Positions 43,050 through 52,679 of a stretch of 64,000 nucleotides of DNA are shown piece after piece. The stretch spans positions 351,001-415,000 of the forward strand of contig NZ_CP106841.1 of the NCBI RefSeq assembly GCF_027557445.1, in the 5' to 3' direction. Position numbers and translations under genes: made by a program. The notes beneath the pieces were generated by a model that was not told where the DNA came from, ran no database searches, and saw only the letters and a program-made list of their open reading frames with translations. The DNA is from Paenalcaligenes faecalis (lineage in GTDB: Bacteria; Pseudomonadota; Gammaproteobacteria; Burkholderiales; Burkholderiaceae_B). Position 1 is the first letter of the stretch. The number at the start of each line of letters is the position of its first letter.

Positions 43050-44276
43050 ATGAGTGAAAAATTAATTGTTATTAACGCGGGTAGTTCCAGTCTTAAATTT
43101 AACGTCTATCAGATACCCGATGCCGAAACCGTAGATGTGAATGATTTAAGCTATCTATACGGCGGGCAGGTTTCTGGGATCGGCACAGATATAGCGCATT
43201 TCAAGGTAAAAGGGGCATTAGGGCAGATACTCGAAGATCGTTCTACTTCGTTTGATGAAACCAAAGACCTTCAAGCGGCTCAGGAACTATTGGCTAACTG
43301 GTTAACATTCCGTATGGACAAGCCTGCCATAGCGGTAGGACATCGCATTGTGCATGGTGGTTCTGACATGGATGATAGTGCGGTTATTGACGATCAGCTC
43401 TTGACCTACTTAGATGACTTGGCCCCATTGGCTCCATTGCATCAGCATAATAATTTGGCCCCAGTTCGTGTTATTCGTAAACACTGGCCTCAAATTTTAC
43501 AGATTGCATGTGTGGATACGGCCTTCCACTGTCATCAGGACCCGCTGTATAACCACTACGCCTTACCTTTGCGTTATTACGATCAGGGCGTGCGCCGTTA
43601 TGGTTTCCATGGTTTGTCTTATCAGTATATTTCGGACTACCTAGAGCAACATTTACCTGAACTACATCAAGGACGTGTGATTGTGGCGCACTTGGGGTCA
43701 GGATCATCAGCGTGCATGATTCAAAATGGTAAAAGTGTAGTCAGTACAATGGGTTTCACGGCCTTAGATGGCTTACCCATGAGTACACGCCCAGGGCGTT
43801 TAGATGCTGGAGTCGTACTTTGGTGGATGCAGCAGCGTCAAAAAAATGCAGATGAGATTCAGGATCTTTTGTATAACCAGTCTGGTATGAAAGGGTTGTC
43901 GGGCATTAGCGGTGATATGCGCACCTTGCTAGCCAGCGAGGACCCTAATGCAAAATTAGCCGTAGATTATTATTGTTTCCGTACAGCAGAAAGCTTAGCC
44001 GGTTTATGTGTTCCAACCCAAGGGATGGATGGCATTGTCTTTACTGCAGGGGTTGGGGAGCATAGCCCTGAAATTCGAGCGCGTATTTGTCAGCACCTAG
44101 AATGGCTAGGGGTCAAACTAGACCCAGAGCTAAACGCACAAAGTGCGCAAAAAATATCAACGGAAGACAGTGCTGTTTCAGTTTGGGTGATTCCTACAAA
44201 CGAGGAATTAGTCATTGCCCGAGAAGCATTGCAGCATTATTGTGCTTCCAAAGCAAAGGGTGCGTCAGAGTCATAA
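43050..44276 (+). CDS. ackA: Acetate kinase
   Basis: 408 residues with LIVINAGSSSLKFN at the start, VGHRIVHGGSD, RRYGFHGLSYQY, VAHLGSGSS and FTAGVGEH: the full acetate/propionate kinase signature. It interconverts acetate plus ATP with acetyl phosphate. With the upstream phosphotransacetylase it forms a two-gene acetate/acetyl-CoA unit. The start lies inside the intergenic ATGAGTG directly after the upstream stop. Confidence 0.95.
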   Translation: MSEKLIVINAGSSSLKFNVYQIPDAETVDVNDLSYLYGGQVSGIGTDIAHFKVKGALGQILEDRSTSFDETKDLQAAQELLANWLTFRMDKPAIAVGHRIVHGGSDMDDSAVIDDQLLTYLDDLAPLAPLHQHNNLAPVRVIRKHWPQILQIACVDTAFHCHQDPLYNHYALPLRYYDQGVRRYGFHGLSYQYISDYLEQHLPELHQGRVIVAHLGSGSSACMIQNGKSVVSTMGFTALDGLPMSTRPGRLDAGVVLWWMQQRQKNADEIQDLLYNQSGMKGLSGISGDMRTLLASEDPNAKLAVDYYCFRTAESLAGLCVPTQGMDGIVFTAGVGEHSPEIRARICQHLEWLGVKLDPELNAQSAQKISTEDSAVSVWVIPTNEELVIAREALQHYCASKAKGASES

Positions 44277-44337
44277 CCCTGGGCAGGGCTTTTATTTGTC
44301 ATAAAGCCCTGTTAACCTATATTAAGTAAATTGATCT

Positions 44338-44373
44338 ATAGGTTTTATTCATTGCCTCATAGCTAAAAGCTAT
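44338..44373 (+). promoter_or_regulatory. OxyR-like site upstream of ahpC
   Basis: ATAG-7-TCAT-6-ATAG-7-CTAT closely follows the OxyR pattern (ATAG-7-CTAT-7-ATAG-7-CTAT). The right half, ATAGCTAAAAGCTAT, is a perfect palindrome. It lies about 95 bases upstream of ahpC, where an activator site is expected. One quarter-site and one spacer deviate, so this is a candidate only. Confidence 0.55.
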
Positions 44374-44466
44374 CGATTCAATAAATTTAATCAATTTCAC
44401 AAATTGATAGTGAATTCCTATAATGAAATCACTGTCACAAATTAACCAGAACGGGAGATAACTACG

Positions 44467-45030
44467 ATGTCCTTAATCAATACACAGATCCTACCTTTTA
44501 AAGCCATGGCTTACCACAATGGTGAGTTCAAAGAGTACACCAACGAAAGCATTGCCGGTAAATGGTCTGTTTTTGTTTTCTACCCTGCTGACTTTACTTT
44601 TGTATGTCCAACAGAGCTAGAAGACTTAGCCGATAACTACGCTGAGTTCCAAAAATACGGTGTAGAGATTTTCTCCGTATCTACAGATACACATTTTGCT
44701 CATAAAGCATGGCATGACACCTCTGCTGCTATTGGTAAAGTGAACTACCCTATGTTGGCTGACCCAACTCATCAGTTGGCTCGTAACTTCCAAGTGCTAA
44801 TCGAAGAAGAAGGTCTAGCACTTCGCGGTACATTTATTGTTAGCCCTGAAGGTCAAATTAAGACCATGGAAGTCCACGACAACGGTATTGGTCGTGATGC
44901 TAAAGAGTTGCTACGTAAAGTTAAAGCCGCTCAGTACATCGCTAAAAACCCTAACGAAGTATGTCCAGCTAAATGGGAAGAAGGTGCTAAAACGCTAGCT
45001 CCATCCCTAGATCTAGTTGGTAAAATCTAA
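44467..45030 (+). CDS. ahpC: Alkyl hydroperoxide reductase subunit C
   Basis: 187 residues, a typical 2-Cys peroxiredoxin: peroxidatic Cys47 in [10 protein letters not shown], resolving Cys166 in EVCPAKW, and a GGLG-like [10 protein letters not shown] strand. It reduces peroxides in the cytosol and is recycled by AhpF, encoded next. A Shine-Dalgarno (GGGAGA) precedes the ATG. A strong terminator separates it from ahpF, so ahpF probably gets less transcript. Confidence 0.96.
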   Translation: MSLINTQILPFKAMAYHNGEFKEYTNESIAGKWSVFVFYPADFTFVCPTELEDLADNYAEFQKYGVEIFSVSTDTHFAHKAWHDTSAAIGKVNYPMLADPTHQLARNFQVLIEEEGLALRGTFIVSPEGQIKTMEVHDNGIGRDAKELLRKVKAAQYIAKNPNEVCPAKWEEGAKTLAPSLDLVGKI

Positions 45031-45046
45031 GCGGGATTGCCTCTAC

Positions 45047-45075
45047 AGCGCCCGATTATATCGGGCGCTTTTTTT
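45047..45075 (+). terminator. Terminator between ahpC and ahpF
   Basis: AGCGCCCGAT and ATCGGGCGCT form a 10-bp stem around three bases, followed by a T-run. It should make ahpC the more abundant message, as is common for AhpC/AhpF. Confidence 0.9.
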
Positions 45076-45128
45076 GCCCCTTATGTTCCTCACTTCACTA
45101 AAAACTGCCTAAAAAGGAAGCCACCATT

Positions 45129-46682
45129 ATGTTAGATGCAGGTTTAAAAACACAGCTTAAAGCGTACTTAGAAAATATCACGCAACCAATCGAGCTAATT
45201 GCGTCACTCGATGAGGGCGCTAAATCCAATGAATTGCGCGAACTCTTAACTGAAATTGCGGAGCTTAGCCCAGCTAAAATTACATTTTTAGACAATGGTC
45301 AGAGCTCTCGTCAGCCCTCCTTTAAGATTCAGCGTGCAGGCAGTGATATTGCTGTGGAGTTTGCAGGGATTCCGTTGGGGCATGAGTTTACCTCTCTGGT
45401 GCTGGCATTACTTCAAGTGGGTGGTCATGCGATTAAAATGGATGAGATGGTCGCCAATCAAATTCGTAATTTGAATGAGGATTATGTATTTGAAACATAC
45501 TACTCCTTGAGCTGCCAGAACTGCCCAGATGTAGTCCAAGCCTTGAACGCAATGTCGGTGCTCAATCCACGTATCAAACACACCTCGATTGATGGTGCGT
45601 TGTTTCAGGATGAAGTCAAACAGCGCGAAGTCATGTCTGTACCTGCCGTTTTTCTAAACGGTGAAGAATTCCACTATGGCCGAGCCAATGCCGAGGAGTT
45701 ACTCGCTAAACTGGGTACAGGTGATAGCGAAGAGCAAATTGCAGCCTTAAATGAAAAAGAGCCCTATGACGTATTAGTCGTAGGTGGTGGCCCCGCAGGA
45801 GCTGCTGCCGCTATTTATGCAGCGCGTAAAGGGATTCGTACGGGTGTGGTCGCTGAACGTTTCGGCGGTCAGGTATTGGATACGATGTCCATTGAAAACT
45901 ACATCTCTGTACGCGAAACCGATGGCCCTTCTTTTGCCGGAGCGCTAGAGGCGCATGTACGTGATTATGATGTGGATATCATGAACGTACAGCGTGCCGA
46001 AGAGCTGATTCCAGGCAAAGAAATCCAGTTGAAACTGGCAAATGGGGCTACGCTAAAGACGAAATCTCTTATCTTGGCAACGGGGGCTCGTTGGCGTGAA
46101 CTAGGAGTGCCTGGAGAGGCTGATTACCGTAACAAAGGGGTAGCCTACTGCCCACATTGTGACGGCCCACTTTATAAAGGCAAAGATGTTGCCGTTATTG
46201 GTGGTGGTAACTCTGGGGTAGAGGCCGCAATTGATTTAGCGGGCTTAGTGAATCACGTAACGCTATTAGAGTTTGGTGAAGCCTTGCGTGCTGATGAGGT
46301 GTTACAGCGCAAATTGCATAGTCTTCCTAATGTTACTGTGATTAAAATGGCGCAGACTACAGAGGTTATCGGTGATGGCTCTAAGGTAACAGCATTACGT
46401 TACACAGACCGCACTAACCAAGAAACCAAAGACATCCCTTTAGATGGTATTTTTGTACAGATTGGTTTGGTGCCAAACAATGAATGGTTAGGCGATGTAG
46501 TTAAACGCTCCAAACACGGAGAAATCGAGATTGATGTACGGGGTCAAACCTCTATCCCGGGTGTGTTTGCCGCAGGTGACGCAACCACAGTACCTTATAA
46601 GCAAATTATTATTGCTGCCGGTCAGGGAGCAACAGCAGCGCTAAGTGCCTTTGATTATTTAATTCGTACTTCAGTAGAATAG
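45129..46682 (+). CDS. ahpF: Alkyl hydroperoxide reductase subunit F
   Basis: 517 residues: an N-terminal double thioredoxin fold with Cys129-x2-Cys132 (SCQNCPD), then a thioredoxin-reductase-like flavoprotein with [17 protein letters not shown], the redox CPHC (about 340) and [11 protein letters not shown]. It uses NADH to re-reduce AhpC. The order after ahpC and the length are standard. Confidence 0.96.
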   Translation: MLDAGLKTQLKAYLENITQPIELIASLDEGAKSNELRELLTEIAELSPAKITFLDNGQSSRQPSFKIQRAGSDIAVEFAGIPLGHEFTSLVLALLQVGGHAIKMDEMVANQIRNLNEDYVFETYYSLSCQNCPDVVQALNAMSVLNPRIKHTSIDGALFQDEVKQREVMSVPAVFLNGEEFHYGRANAEELLAKLGTGDSEEQIAALNEKEPYDVLVVGGGPAGAAAAIYAARKGIRTGVVAERFGGQVLDTMSIENYISVRETDGPSFAGALEAHVRDYDVDIMNVQRAEELIPGKEIQLKLANGATLKTKSLILATGARWRELGVPGEADYRNKGVAYCPHCDGPLYKGKDVAVIGGGNSGVEAAIDLAGLVNHVTLLEFGEALRADEVLQRKLHSLPNVTVIKMAQTTEVIGDGSKVTALRYTDRTNQETKDIPLDGIFVQIGLVPNNEWLGDVVKRSKHGEIEIDVRGQTSIPGVFAAGDATTVPYKQIIIAAGQGATAALSAFDYLIRTSVE

Positions 46683-46721
46683 TCGCTTTAGTCTGTGCTT
46701 TTGGCAGGGCTTTCGATTATC

Positions 46722-46757
46722 AAGCCCACCTCTTCATAGGGGTGGGCTTTTTGTTTT
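46722..46757 (+). terminator. Terminator after ahpF
   Basis: AAGCCCACC pairs with GGTGGGCTT, followed by TTTTGTTTTTT. Confidence 0.85.
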
Positions 46758-46823
46758 TTAAATTCTCGTGATTGGGGATGGGGGATTAGAGTACTATTTA
46801 TCTTTTTGCTAAATGGGTGCGGA

Positions 46824-47474
46824 GTGTTCGAGAGCATTGGGGTTATTAATTTAGGAACCTACTTGGTAGGCGCGTTGTTTGTGATTTTATTGCCTGGGCC
46901 TAATTCCCTCTTCGTGCTTGCGAGTGCAGCGGCTAAAGGTGTAAAAATAGGCTATCAAGCAGCAGCAGGTATCTTGGTCGGTGATACGATTTTGATCACA
47001 TTAACCGCAGCAGGTGCAGGTACGTTGTTGCAGGCTATGCCTGTTTTGTTTTACGGCTTACGCGCTGTGGGGGCGGGGTATTTGTTTTATTTAGGGGCTA
47101 GGATGCTATGGTTTCTCTATAAACCCGCAATGAGCAGCCCTGATCCTCAGCATCTAGAAACAGAGGTCAAACATAAAAGCTATTTTAGTAAGGCGGTCGT
47201 GCTGAGCCTACTTAATCCCAAAGCGATTCTGTTCTTACTCTCATTTTTTGTGCAGTTTGTAGATCCGACCCAAGGCCATCCATGGTTAGCTTTTATGGTG
47301 CTTGGTGGTTTTTTACAACTCTTTAGCTTTTTGTATTTATCCACCCTTATTTTTGGTGGGACCCATTTAGCAGCAAGTTTCAGGCGTCATCGTCGCCTTG
47401 CTATATTTTGTAACATAGCCGTGGCGATTTTATTTATTGCTTTTGCCGCACGCATGGCTTTTGGTGTAGCCTAG
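46824..47474 (+). CDS. LysE/RhtB-family amino acid exporter
   Basis: I prefer the GTG at 46824 (216 residues) because the family opens with NLGTYLVGALFVILLPGPNS close to the N-terminus; a TTG at 46806 adds six residues. There are six hydrophobic segments, and the P-G-P-N motif of the LysE superfamily is present (LeuE/RhtB-like). It exports small amino acids across the inner membrane. The next gene is diaminopimelate dehydrogenase, which hints at a link to lysine or diaminopimelate (inference). Confidence 0.85.
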   Translation: MFESIGVINLGTYLVGALFVILLPGPNSLFVLASAAAKGVKIGYQAAAGILVGDTILITLTAAGAGTLLQAMPVLFYGLRAVGAGYLFYLGARMLWFLYKPAMSSPDPQHLETEVKHKSYFSKAVVLSLLNPKAILFLLSFFVQFVDPTQGHPWLAFMVLGGFLQLFSFLYLSTLIFGGTHLAASFRRHRRLAIFCNIAVAILFIAFAARMAFGVA

Positions 47475-47506
47475 AATTTCGACGTTTATGTTTTAAAGGA
47501 AAAATG

Positions 47507-48493
47507 ATGAGTGCAACAATCCGTATTGGCATTGCTGGTTATGGTAACTTGGGCAGGGGTGTAGAGTTGGCGATAGGCCAAAACCCAGACATGGAGTTAG
47601 TCGCTGTATTCAGCCGCCGAAAACCTGAAAGTGTACAGTTACAGTCTGCCAACATACCGATTTATGCGCTAGATCAAATCGAGCAACATAAAGATGACAT
47701 TGATGTGTTGATCTTATGTGGTGGCTCTAAAGATGATTTACCAGAGCAAGGTCCGCATTTGGCGCAGTGGTTCAATACCATTGATAGCTTTGATACGCAT
47801 GCGGCTATTCCAGCCTATTTTGCTGCCGTTGATGCCGTCGCTCAAAAAAATCAACATACGAATATTATTGCTGTGGGTTGGGACCCCGGCTTATTTTCTA
47901 TCAATCGCTTAATGGGTGAAAGTGTATTACCTGCGGGTGAGACTTATACTTTTTGGGGCAAGGGACTTAGCCAAGGCCACTCGGATGCTGTGCGTAGAGT
48001 CGAAGGGGTTAAGGCAGGGGTTCAATACACTCTTCCTATCGAAGAGGCAGTGAATCGTGTCCGTAATGGGGATCTTCCCACTTTATCAACCCGAGAAAAA
48101 CATCGTCGCGAATGCTTTATTGTTCTAGAGGATGGGGCAGATGAGGCCGTAGTCCGAGACACGATCATTACGATGCCAAATTATTTTGCAGATTATGACA
48201 CCACTGTGCATGTGATCTCTATGGATGAGCTTGAACGTGATCATGGTGCGATGCCCCATGGTGGCTTTGTGATTCGTAGTGGTACTTCGGGTAATGGCAC
48301 CAAACAAACAGTGGAGTACTCATTAGCGTTAGGCAGCAATCCAGAGTTTACCTCTAGCGTTCTTGTGGCTTATGCTCGGGCGGCTCATCGATTGGCTCAG
48401 CAGGGGCAGTTTGGGGCTAAAACTGTTTTTGATGTGGCCCCGGGGTTAATTTCACCTAAATCCGCTGCTGATTTGCGTAAAGAACTCTTGTAA
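47507..48493 (+). CDS. ddh: Meso-diaminopimelate D-dehydrogenase
   Basis: 328 residues; ATG 47507 (or 47504) follows AAAGGAAAA. The NADPH motif GIAGYGNLGRGVE, FSRRKPES, VGWDPGLFSINR and the substrate-binding WGKGLSQGHSDAVRRVEGV are characteristic of Ddh. It interconverts tetrahydrodipicolinate, ammonia and NADPH with meso-diaminopimelate in one step, bypassing the succinylase route to lysine and peptidoglycan. It is patchily distributed in proteobacteria. Confidence 0.93.
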   Translation: MSATIRIGIAGYGNLGRGVELAIGQNPDMELVAVFSRRKPESVQLQSANIPIYALDQIEQHKDDIDVLILCGGSKDDLPEQGPHLAQWFNTIDSFDTHAAIPAYFAAVDAVAQKNQHTNIIAVGWDPGLFSINRLMGESVLPAGETYTFWGKGLSQGHSDAVRRVEGVKAGVQYTLPIEEAVNRVRNGDLPTLSTREKHRRECFIVLEDGADEAVVRDTIITMPNYFADYDTTVHVISMDELERDHGAMPHGGFVIRSGTSGNGTKQTVEYSLALGSNPEFTSSVLVAYARAAHRLAQQGQFGAKTVFDVAPGLISPKSAADLRKELL

Positions 48494-48521
48494 ATCTAGC
48501 TATACGTTGTATTGATTTGCT

Positions 48522-48556
48522 AATACGCCATGCTCTTTTTTTGAGCATGGCGTATT
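48522..48556. terminator. Bidirectional terminator between ddh and the MATE gene
   Basis: A perfect 14-bp stem (48522-48535 with 48543-48556) around a T-rich loop, with T- or A-rich sequence on both sides. It serves both convergent genes. Confidence 0.9.
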
Positions 48557-48569
48557 TTTTTATAGGACC

Positions 48570-49958
48570 TCAAGCGTATTCTTGTCGTTCTAGCAAGCGT
48601 TGGCCGTGACGCCACCAGCGTAACGTTAATAGAACCGCAACTACACTTAGACCAGCTACAAAGCCAATCCAAATACCGATGCCCTCTAGGTCTAGACCAA
48701 AGGCTAAAAATGCCCCAATGGGTACGCCTAACCCCCAGTAACCCAGTAGCGCCAACAACATAGGGGTGCGAGTGTCATACAGTCCACGAAGCATCCCCGC
48801 TGCGACGGCTTGAGCGCCATCAGCTAATTGAAATAGGGCCGCAAAGAATAAGAACTGGACGGCTGTAATAATGACGGCGCGGTTTTCTGGAGCAGAGGCA
48901 TCAATAAATTGATGAATTAAGATCTCTGGCTGCCACCACATAACGCCTGCCGCAATTGCCATAAAACCGACACCGAGCACATAGGAGATCCAGCCAGCTT
49001 GTACCGCATCTTTAGGGCTAGCTCTCCCCATGGCTAATCCGACTCGTATCGTAGCGACCTGCCCAAAGCCCAGGGGAATCATGTAGGTGACGGAGCTAAT
49101 TTGCATGGCGATAGCATGTGCTGCTAGGGACGTATCCCCTATGCTACCCATCATTAATACCGCGGCATAAAACACTAGAGTTTCTAGTGTAAAGGTAATG
49201 GCGATAGGGATACCGAGTTTCCACATGCCTATTAAGCGTTGGGTATTCCATTGCCAAAAATTCATAAAAATTTGATAGCGATGGAAAAGCGGGTGTTTAA
49301 ATGTTAATACCACCATACCCACGAACATCAGTAAATTAGTTAGGGTGGTGGCAAGACCTGCCCCCGCAATTCCCATTGTGGGCAGTCCCCAGTGTCCAAA
49401 AATAAAAAGCCACGCAAATAAGGCATTGGTGCAAATACCTGCAATCGCAATGATTAAGGTCCAAAGGGGTTTTTCCAAGGCTGCAAAAAAAGACCGAATG
49501 ACGATATAACCTAAATACGGTAATAATGACCATTGCACTGTTCGTACATATTGAATAGCATGTTCAATCGTATCTGGGTTTTGCCCTAAGGCAATCCATA
49601 CCGCGTCGGCATGCCATAAGGCAAACCAAAAAGGGATGCAAACAAGAAATGCAGTAAGAAAACCGTGTCGAATAATTTGTTGAACTTCACGTACATTACT
49701 GCGTTTTTTACCAATTGTTGTTGCCAGCATAGGAATAGTCGCGGACACCAAACCTAAACTAAAAATCATAAAAGCATGGTAGAAACTGGCGGATAATGAA
49801 CCAGCGGCTAACTCTGTTTTACCAAGGCGACCAATCAAAATTAAATTGGTAGTTAATAAGGCAACCTGTGCTAAATTGGTTAAAATCAACGGAGAACCCA
49901 GCTTAATAGAGGCTTTTAACTCATTAATAAAGCTAGTTCGTAATGCTGTTTGGTTCAT
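48570..49958 (-). CDS. MATE-family multidrug efflux protein
   Basis: 462 residues from the ATG at 49958. Twelve hydrophobic segments, PLILTNLAQVALL near the N-terminus and the repeated MATE half (GIPIAITFTLETLVFYAAVLM) identify a NorM-like Na+- or H+-coupled exporter. It would expel cationic drugs or dyes. It is divergent from the DUF2946 gene; a longer in-frame start would overlap the promoter region between them. Confidence 0.9.
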   Translation of the reverse strand: MNQTALRTSFINELKASIKLGSPLILTNLAQVALLTTNLILIGRLGKTELAAGSLSASFYHAFMIFSLGLVSATIPMLATTIGKKRSNVREVQQIIRHGFLTAFLVCIPFWFALWHADAVWIALGQNPDTIEHAIQYVRTVQWSLLPYLGYIVIRSFFAALEKPLWTLIIAIAGICTNALFAWLFIFGHWGLPTMGIAGAGLATTLTNLLMFVGMVVLTFKHPLFHRYQIFMNFWQWNTQRLIGMWKLGIPIAITFTLETLVFYAAVLMMGSIGDTSLAAHAIAMQISSVTYMIPLGFGQVATIRVGLAMGRASPKDAVQAGWISYVLGVGFMAIAAGVMWWQPEILIHQFIDASAPENRAVIITAVQFLFFAALFQLADGAQAVAAGMLRGLYDTRTPMLLALLGYWGLGVPIGAFLAFGLDLEGIGIWIGFVAGLSVVAVLLTLRWWRHGQRLLERQEYA

Positions 49959-50030
49959 ATAATAATAGTGCTTAAAAAAACGCGTAGGTGGTGCGGATAC
50001 CACCTTATTTATAGTACCGCTTTTCTATTA

Positions 50031-50447
50031 ATGATTGGTTGCTCGACGTTAAAACACATCAGACCACCTGTGCGTCTGTTAGCCATGCTATTGATGCTGG
50101 CTGTGTTGTTGCGCGCATTAATTCCTGCGGGCTATATGCCCAATACAGATAAGGTTGGTAATGGCCCGGCCTTAACTATGTGTGTGGTAGGGCTTACAGG
50201 CCCAACAGTGATATATCTGGATTTAGGGCTAGATGGCTCTCATGATCCACATATAGATCACCCTTTATTAGATTGTGTTTTTGGTGCTGCGCTTAGTTTT
50301 TTAGGTCTGAATACCAATACGCCCACATTGGTGCTAGGACTCTTACTACTGCCCCTAATCTTGCGGCGGAACTCTCCCTCTGTTCTGCGCCGTTGCCATT
50401 TTTTAGGGGCGCCTTTAGGGGCCAGAGGGCCACCGGTTAAATCCTAG
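50031..50447 (+). CDS. DUF2946 membrane-associated protein
   Basis: 138 residues from ATG 50031 (IGCSTLKHIRPP). An N-terminal hydrophobic segment (LLAMLLMLAVLLRALIPAGYMP) matches DUF2946, a family often found beside copper-handling genes. A middle DPHIDHPLLDC stretch holds His and Cys that could bind metal. The gene 53 bases downstream encodes a PCuAC copper chaperone, which supports a copper role. Confidence 0.75.
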   Translation: MIGCSTLKHIRPPVRLLAMLLMLAVLLRALIPAGYMPNTDKVGNGPALTMCVVGLTGPTVIYLDLGLDGSHDPHIDHPLLDCVFGAALSFLGLNTNTPTLVLGLLLLPLILRRNSPSVLRRCHFLGAPLGARGPPVKS

Positions 50448-50499
50448 TTTTATTTTATTGATCTGTATTTACGACTTATCTCAAAACTTAGGATTTACA

Positions 50500-51018
50500 A
50501 TGCGAATTTTTACTTTATCCGCTGCTTTAAGCTTGTCTGCTTTTTCATTAACCACGGCGGCGCATGATCATCATCACGGCCACCATGGGCATCACGATGG
50601 GACCGACTATAGCGCTCAGTTTGTCGAGGCAAAAACCACTACTCAAGTCCGAGCAGAGCAATGTTGGGTACGTTTGTTACCAGAGCATGTGCCTTCTGCT
50701 GGATACTTCGTGCTGCATAATGACGGGGATCAAGCAATGAATTTACTTGCTGCGATTTCACCCAGTTATGACGATGTTATGTTGCACGAGACCATCGAGC
50801 AAGATGGGATGGCCAAAATGGTTATGGCAGAGAAAATGGAGATCCCCGCCAAAGGGACACTAGAGTTCAAGCCCGGTGGGTTGCATGCCATGTTCGAAAA
50901 ACCTGTAGCTAAATTACAGGTAGGAGATCGCATGCAAGTCGAATTACTTTTTGATCATGCTCAAAAAATCAGCATGGATTGCAAAGTCAATCCAGCGAAT
51001 GCCAGACAGTTTGAATAG
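50500..51018 (+). CDS. Periplasmic copper chaperone PCuAC
   Basis: 172 residues from ATG 50500. A signal peptide is followed at once by a His-rich metal-binding stretch (HDHHHGHHGHHDG, about 22-34), unusual in this position for the family. The DUF461/PCuAC core has the Cu(I) ligands in the pattern H-M...GGLHAMF. Such proteins deliver copper to cytochrome oxidase CuA or buffer periplasmic copper. It is paired with the DUF2946 gene. Confidence 0.9.
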   Translation: MRIFTLSAALSLSAFSLTTAAHDHHHGHHGHHDGTDYSAQFVEAKTTTQVRAEQCWVRLLPEHVPSAGYFVLHNDGDQAMNLLAAISPSYDDVMLHETIEQDGMAKMVMAEKMEIPAKGTLEFKPGGLHAMFEKPVAKLQVGDRMQVELLFDHAQKISMDCKVNPANARQFE

Positions 51019-51105
51019 TGTAATCAGCGTTAAATAGCGCATAAAACCGTCGTTACTTTTTTTGATTTCTATCATGAAATCAGACGAATTGGTAATGGCG
51101 GTTTT

Positions 51106-51927
51106 TTAATGATGAATGAACTCAAGGACGGCACGATTAAAGGCCTTTGGGTTAGCCAGATTCATGCCGTGTGAGGCATTACTAATGATGGCATGGTTGG
51201 CATGAGGCAAGAGCGTTAATAGCCGTGCCACGCTCTGTTGATAACGTGTAGGACTGAGTGCCCCGCTTATCAAGAGCAAAGGTAGCTCACGCAGTTGCTC
51301 CAGCTGAACGGTACTAATTGCGGGTAGGTTTTCTCTGCTTTGAGCTATTAACGTGTGGGCATTGTCCTCTACCATTGTTTTAAACCAGCCCACCATTTGT
51401 TGCCATGTATTTTCACCACTAACTGCATTAATAAATAAACGTAGGCCGGACTCGTCTTGACCCTCAGCCATAAGACTCGCCGCTTGGGCGAGCACAGGGA
51501 GCGCGGGAGGAGGACTATCAATAGGAAAAGCGGGGTCTGCAAGAATTAATCCGTCAATATTGCCGTATGTCAGCACATACTGGGCAGCGACAAAAGCCCC
51601 TCTAGAATGCCCTAGGACATACACTTTTTGCCCTGACTGCCGTTTTTGTTGAATTACATCAGCAATAGCGGCAATTTGGTTCTGTAAATCAAACTCATAG
51701 GCCGTTGAGCTAGGATTGTTGGGCCAATAGCCCGGTAGACTAATCGTGACAACATGGGCTGCTGCGTGCAGTTTACTGATTTGCCAACGCCAGTAACGCA
51801 AGTCACACAAGGAACCATGTACTAAGATCAGCAAATCGCCCGTACCTTGCTCTGCATAAAAGGTAGCACTCTGACTATGAATAGGCAGAGTGCTGTGGAT
51901 AGGCTGCTGAATTAACTCGTTAAACAC
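51106..51927 (-). CDS. Alpha/beta hydrolase
   Basis: 273 residues. The nucleophile elbow GHSRG (about 106-110) and the oxyanion HGS near residue 37-39 (LVHGSLC) mark an alpha/beta hydrolase; a late His in NASHGMNLANP is the likely catalytic base. The substrate cannot be told from sequence. There is no signal peptide. It ends the tol-pal strand run, 3 bases after cpoB, and may be co-transcribed with it. Confidence 0.83.
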   Translation of the reverse strand: MFNELIQQPIHSTLPIHSQSATFYAEQGTGDLLILVHGSLCDLRYWRWQISKLHAAAHVVTISLPGYWPNNPSSTAYEFDLQNQIAAIADVIQQKRQSGQKVYVLGHSRGAFVAAQYVLTYGNIDGLILADPAFPIDSPPPALPVLAQAASLMAEGQDESGLRLFINAVSGENTWQQMVGWFKTMVEDNAHTLIAQSRENLPAISTVQLEQLRELPLLLISGALSPTRYQQSVARLLTLLPHANHAIISNASHGMNLANPKAFNRAVLEFIHH

Positions 51928-51930
51928 AGT

Positions 51931-52608
51931 TTATTGTAGAAGTTGTAAGCGGCTACGGGCTGTTTCTGCAGCGGCAGACTGTGGGTAATCCTTAGCAATA
52001 CGCTGTAGTGTTTTTTGTGCTGATGCTAAATCATTCATTTCTACTTGGCTGGAGGCGATTACCATTAACGCATCTGCCGCACGCTCACCAGAGGGATTAC
52101 TAGTCACTAAGCTCTGTAGTTTTTGAATGGCTGCGGAAAAACGTTTAGAAGCATAAAGACTGCTGCCTTCATAAAAACGGACTTCATCGATCTGAGAGCT
52201 ACTCGGGTACGCTTCAATAAAGGTACCAAACCCACTCGCTGCTTCTTGGTATTGACCATTACGATACAAATCCATGGCGGCCTCATAGGCAGCTTGCTCC
52301 TGGGGATCTGCGATCAGCGTTGAGCTTTGTTCTGATTGTTGGGCTTGGCTATTTTGCCACCCTAAGGTTTCTACCTTGCCTCGTAGTTGCGCAATCTCTT
52401 GGCGCATCATTTCAATTTGATCTGCTAATAGTAATTTAGCGTGTTGATTCTGTTCATTGATTTGACGTATTTGCTGACGCAACTCAAGAATAGCTCGACG
52501 AGCCTCATCATCTGCAAAAGCATAAGAAGGTAGGGCGGTGCTTGCTAATATGGCTGCGCCCGTAAATAGGGCAAAACGGTGACGCCAAGACTGGCTAAAT
52601 ACGCTCAT
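51931..52608 (-). CDS. cpoB: Cell division coordinator CpoB (YbgF)
   Basis: 225 residues: signal peptide (ending YAFA, then DDEARRA), a coiled coil at about 40-85 (LRQQIRQINEQNQHAKLL) for trimerisation, and tetratricopeptide-like repeats in the C-terminal half (YRNGQYQEAASGFGTFIEAYP). CpoB couples Tol-Pal to peptidoglycan synthesis at division in the periplasm. It lies after pal, as in most proteobacteria. Confidence 0.93.
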   Translation of the reverse strand: MSVFSQSWRHRFALFTGAAILASTALPSYAFADDEARRAILELRQQIRQINEQNQHAKLLLADQIEMMRQEIAQLRGKVETLGWQNSQAQQSEQSSTLIADPQEQAAYEAAMDLYRNGQYQEAASGFGTFIEAYPSSSQIDEVRFYEGSSLYASKRFSAAIQKLQSLVTSNPSGERAADALMVIASSQVEMNDLASAQKTLQRIAKDYPQSAAAETARSRLQLLQ

Positions 52609-52623
52609 GATGAATCCTTGTAG

Positions 52624-52656
52624 AAAAAACGCCGCAGCGAGTCATCGCTACGGCGT
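52624..52656 (-). terminator. Hairpin between pal and cpoB
   Basis: An 11-base-per-arm stem (ACGCCGCAGCG / CGCTACGGCGT with one mismatch), followed on the minus strand by a T-run. It should reduce read-through from pal into cpoB. Confidence 0.75.
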
Positions 52657-52679
52657 CAATTTATCATACTTTAGCGTAA

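Noticed and set aside
44284..44311. Hairpin CAGGGCTTT/AAAGCCCTG after ackA as a terminator
   Set aside because: The stem is good, but no T-run follows on the plus strand; left out of the feature list as unproven.
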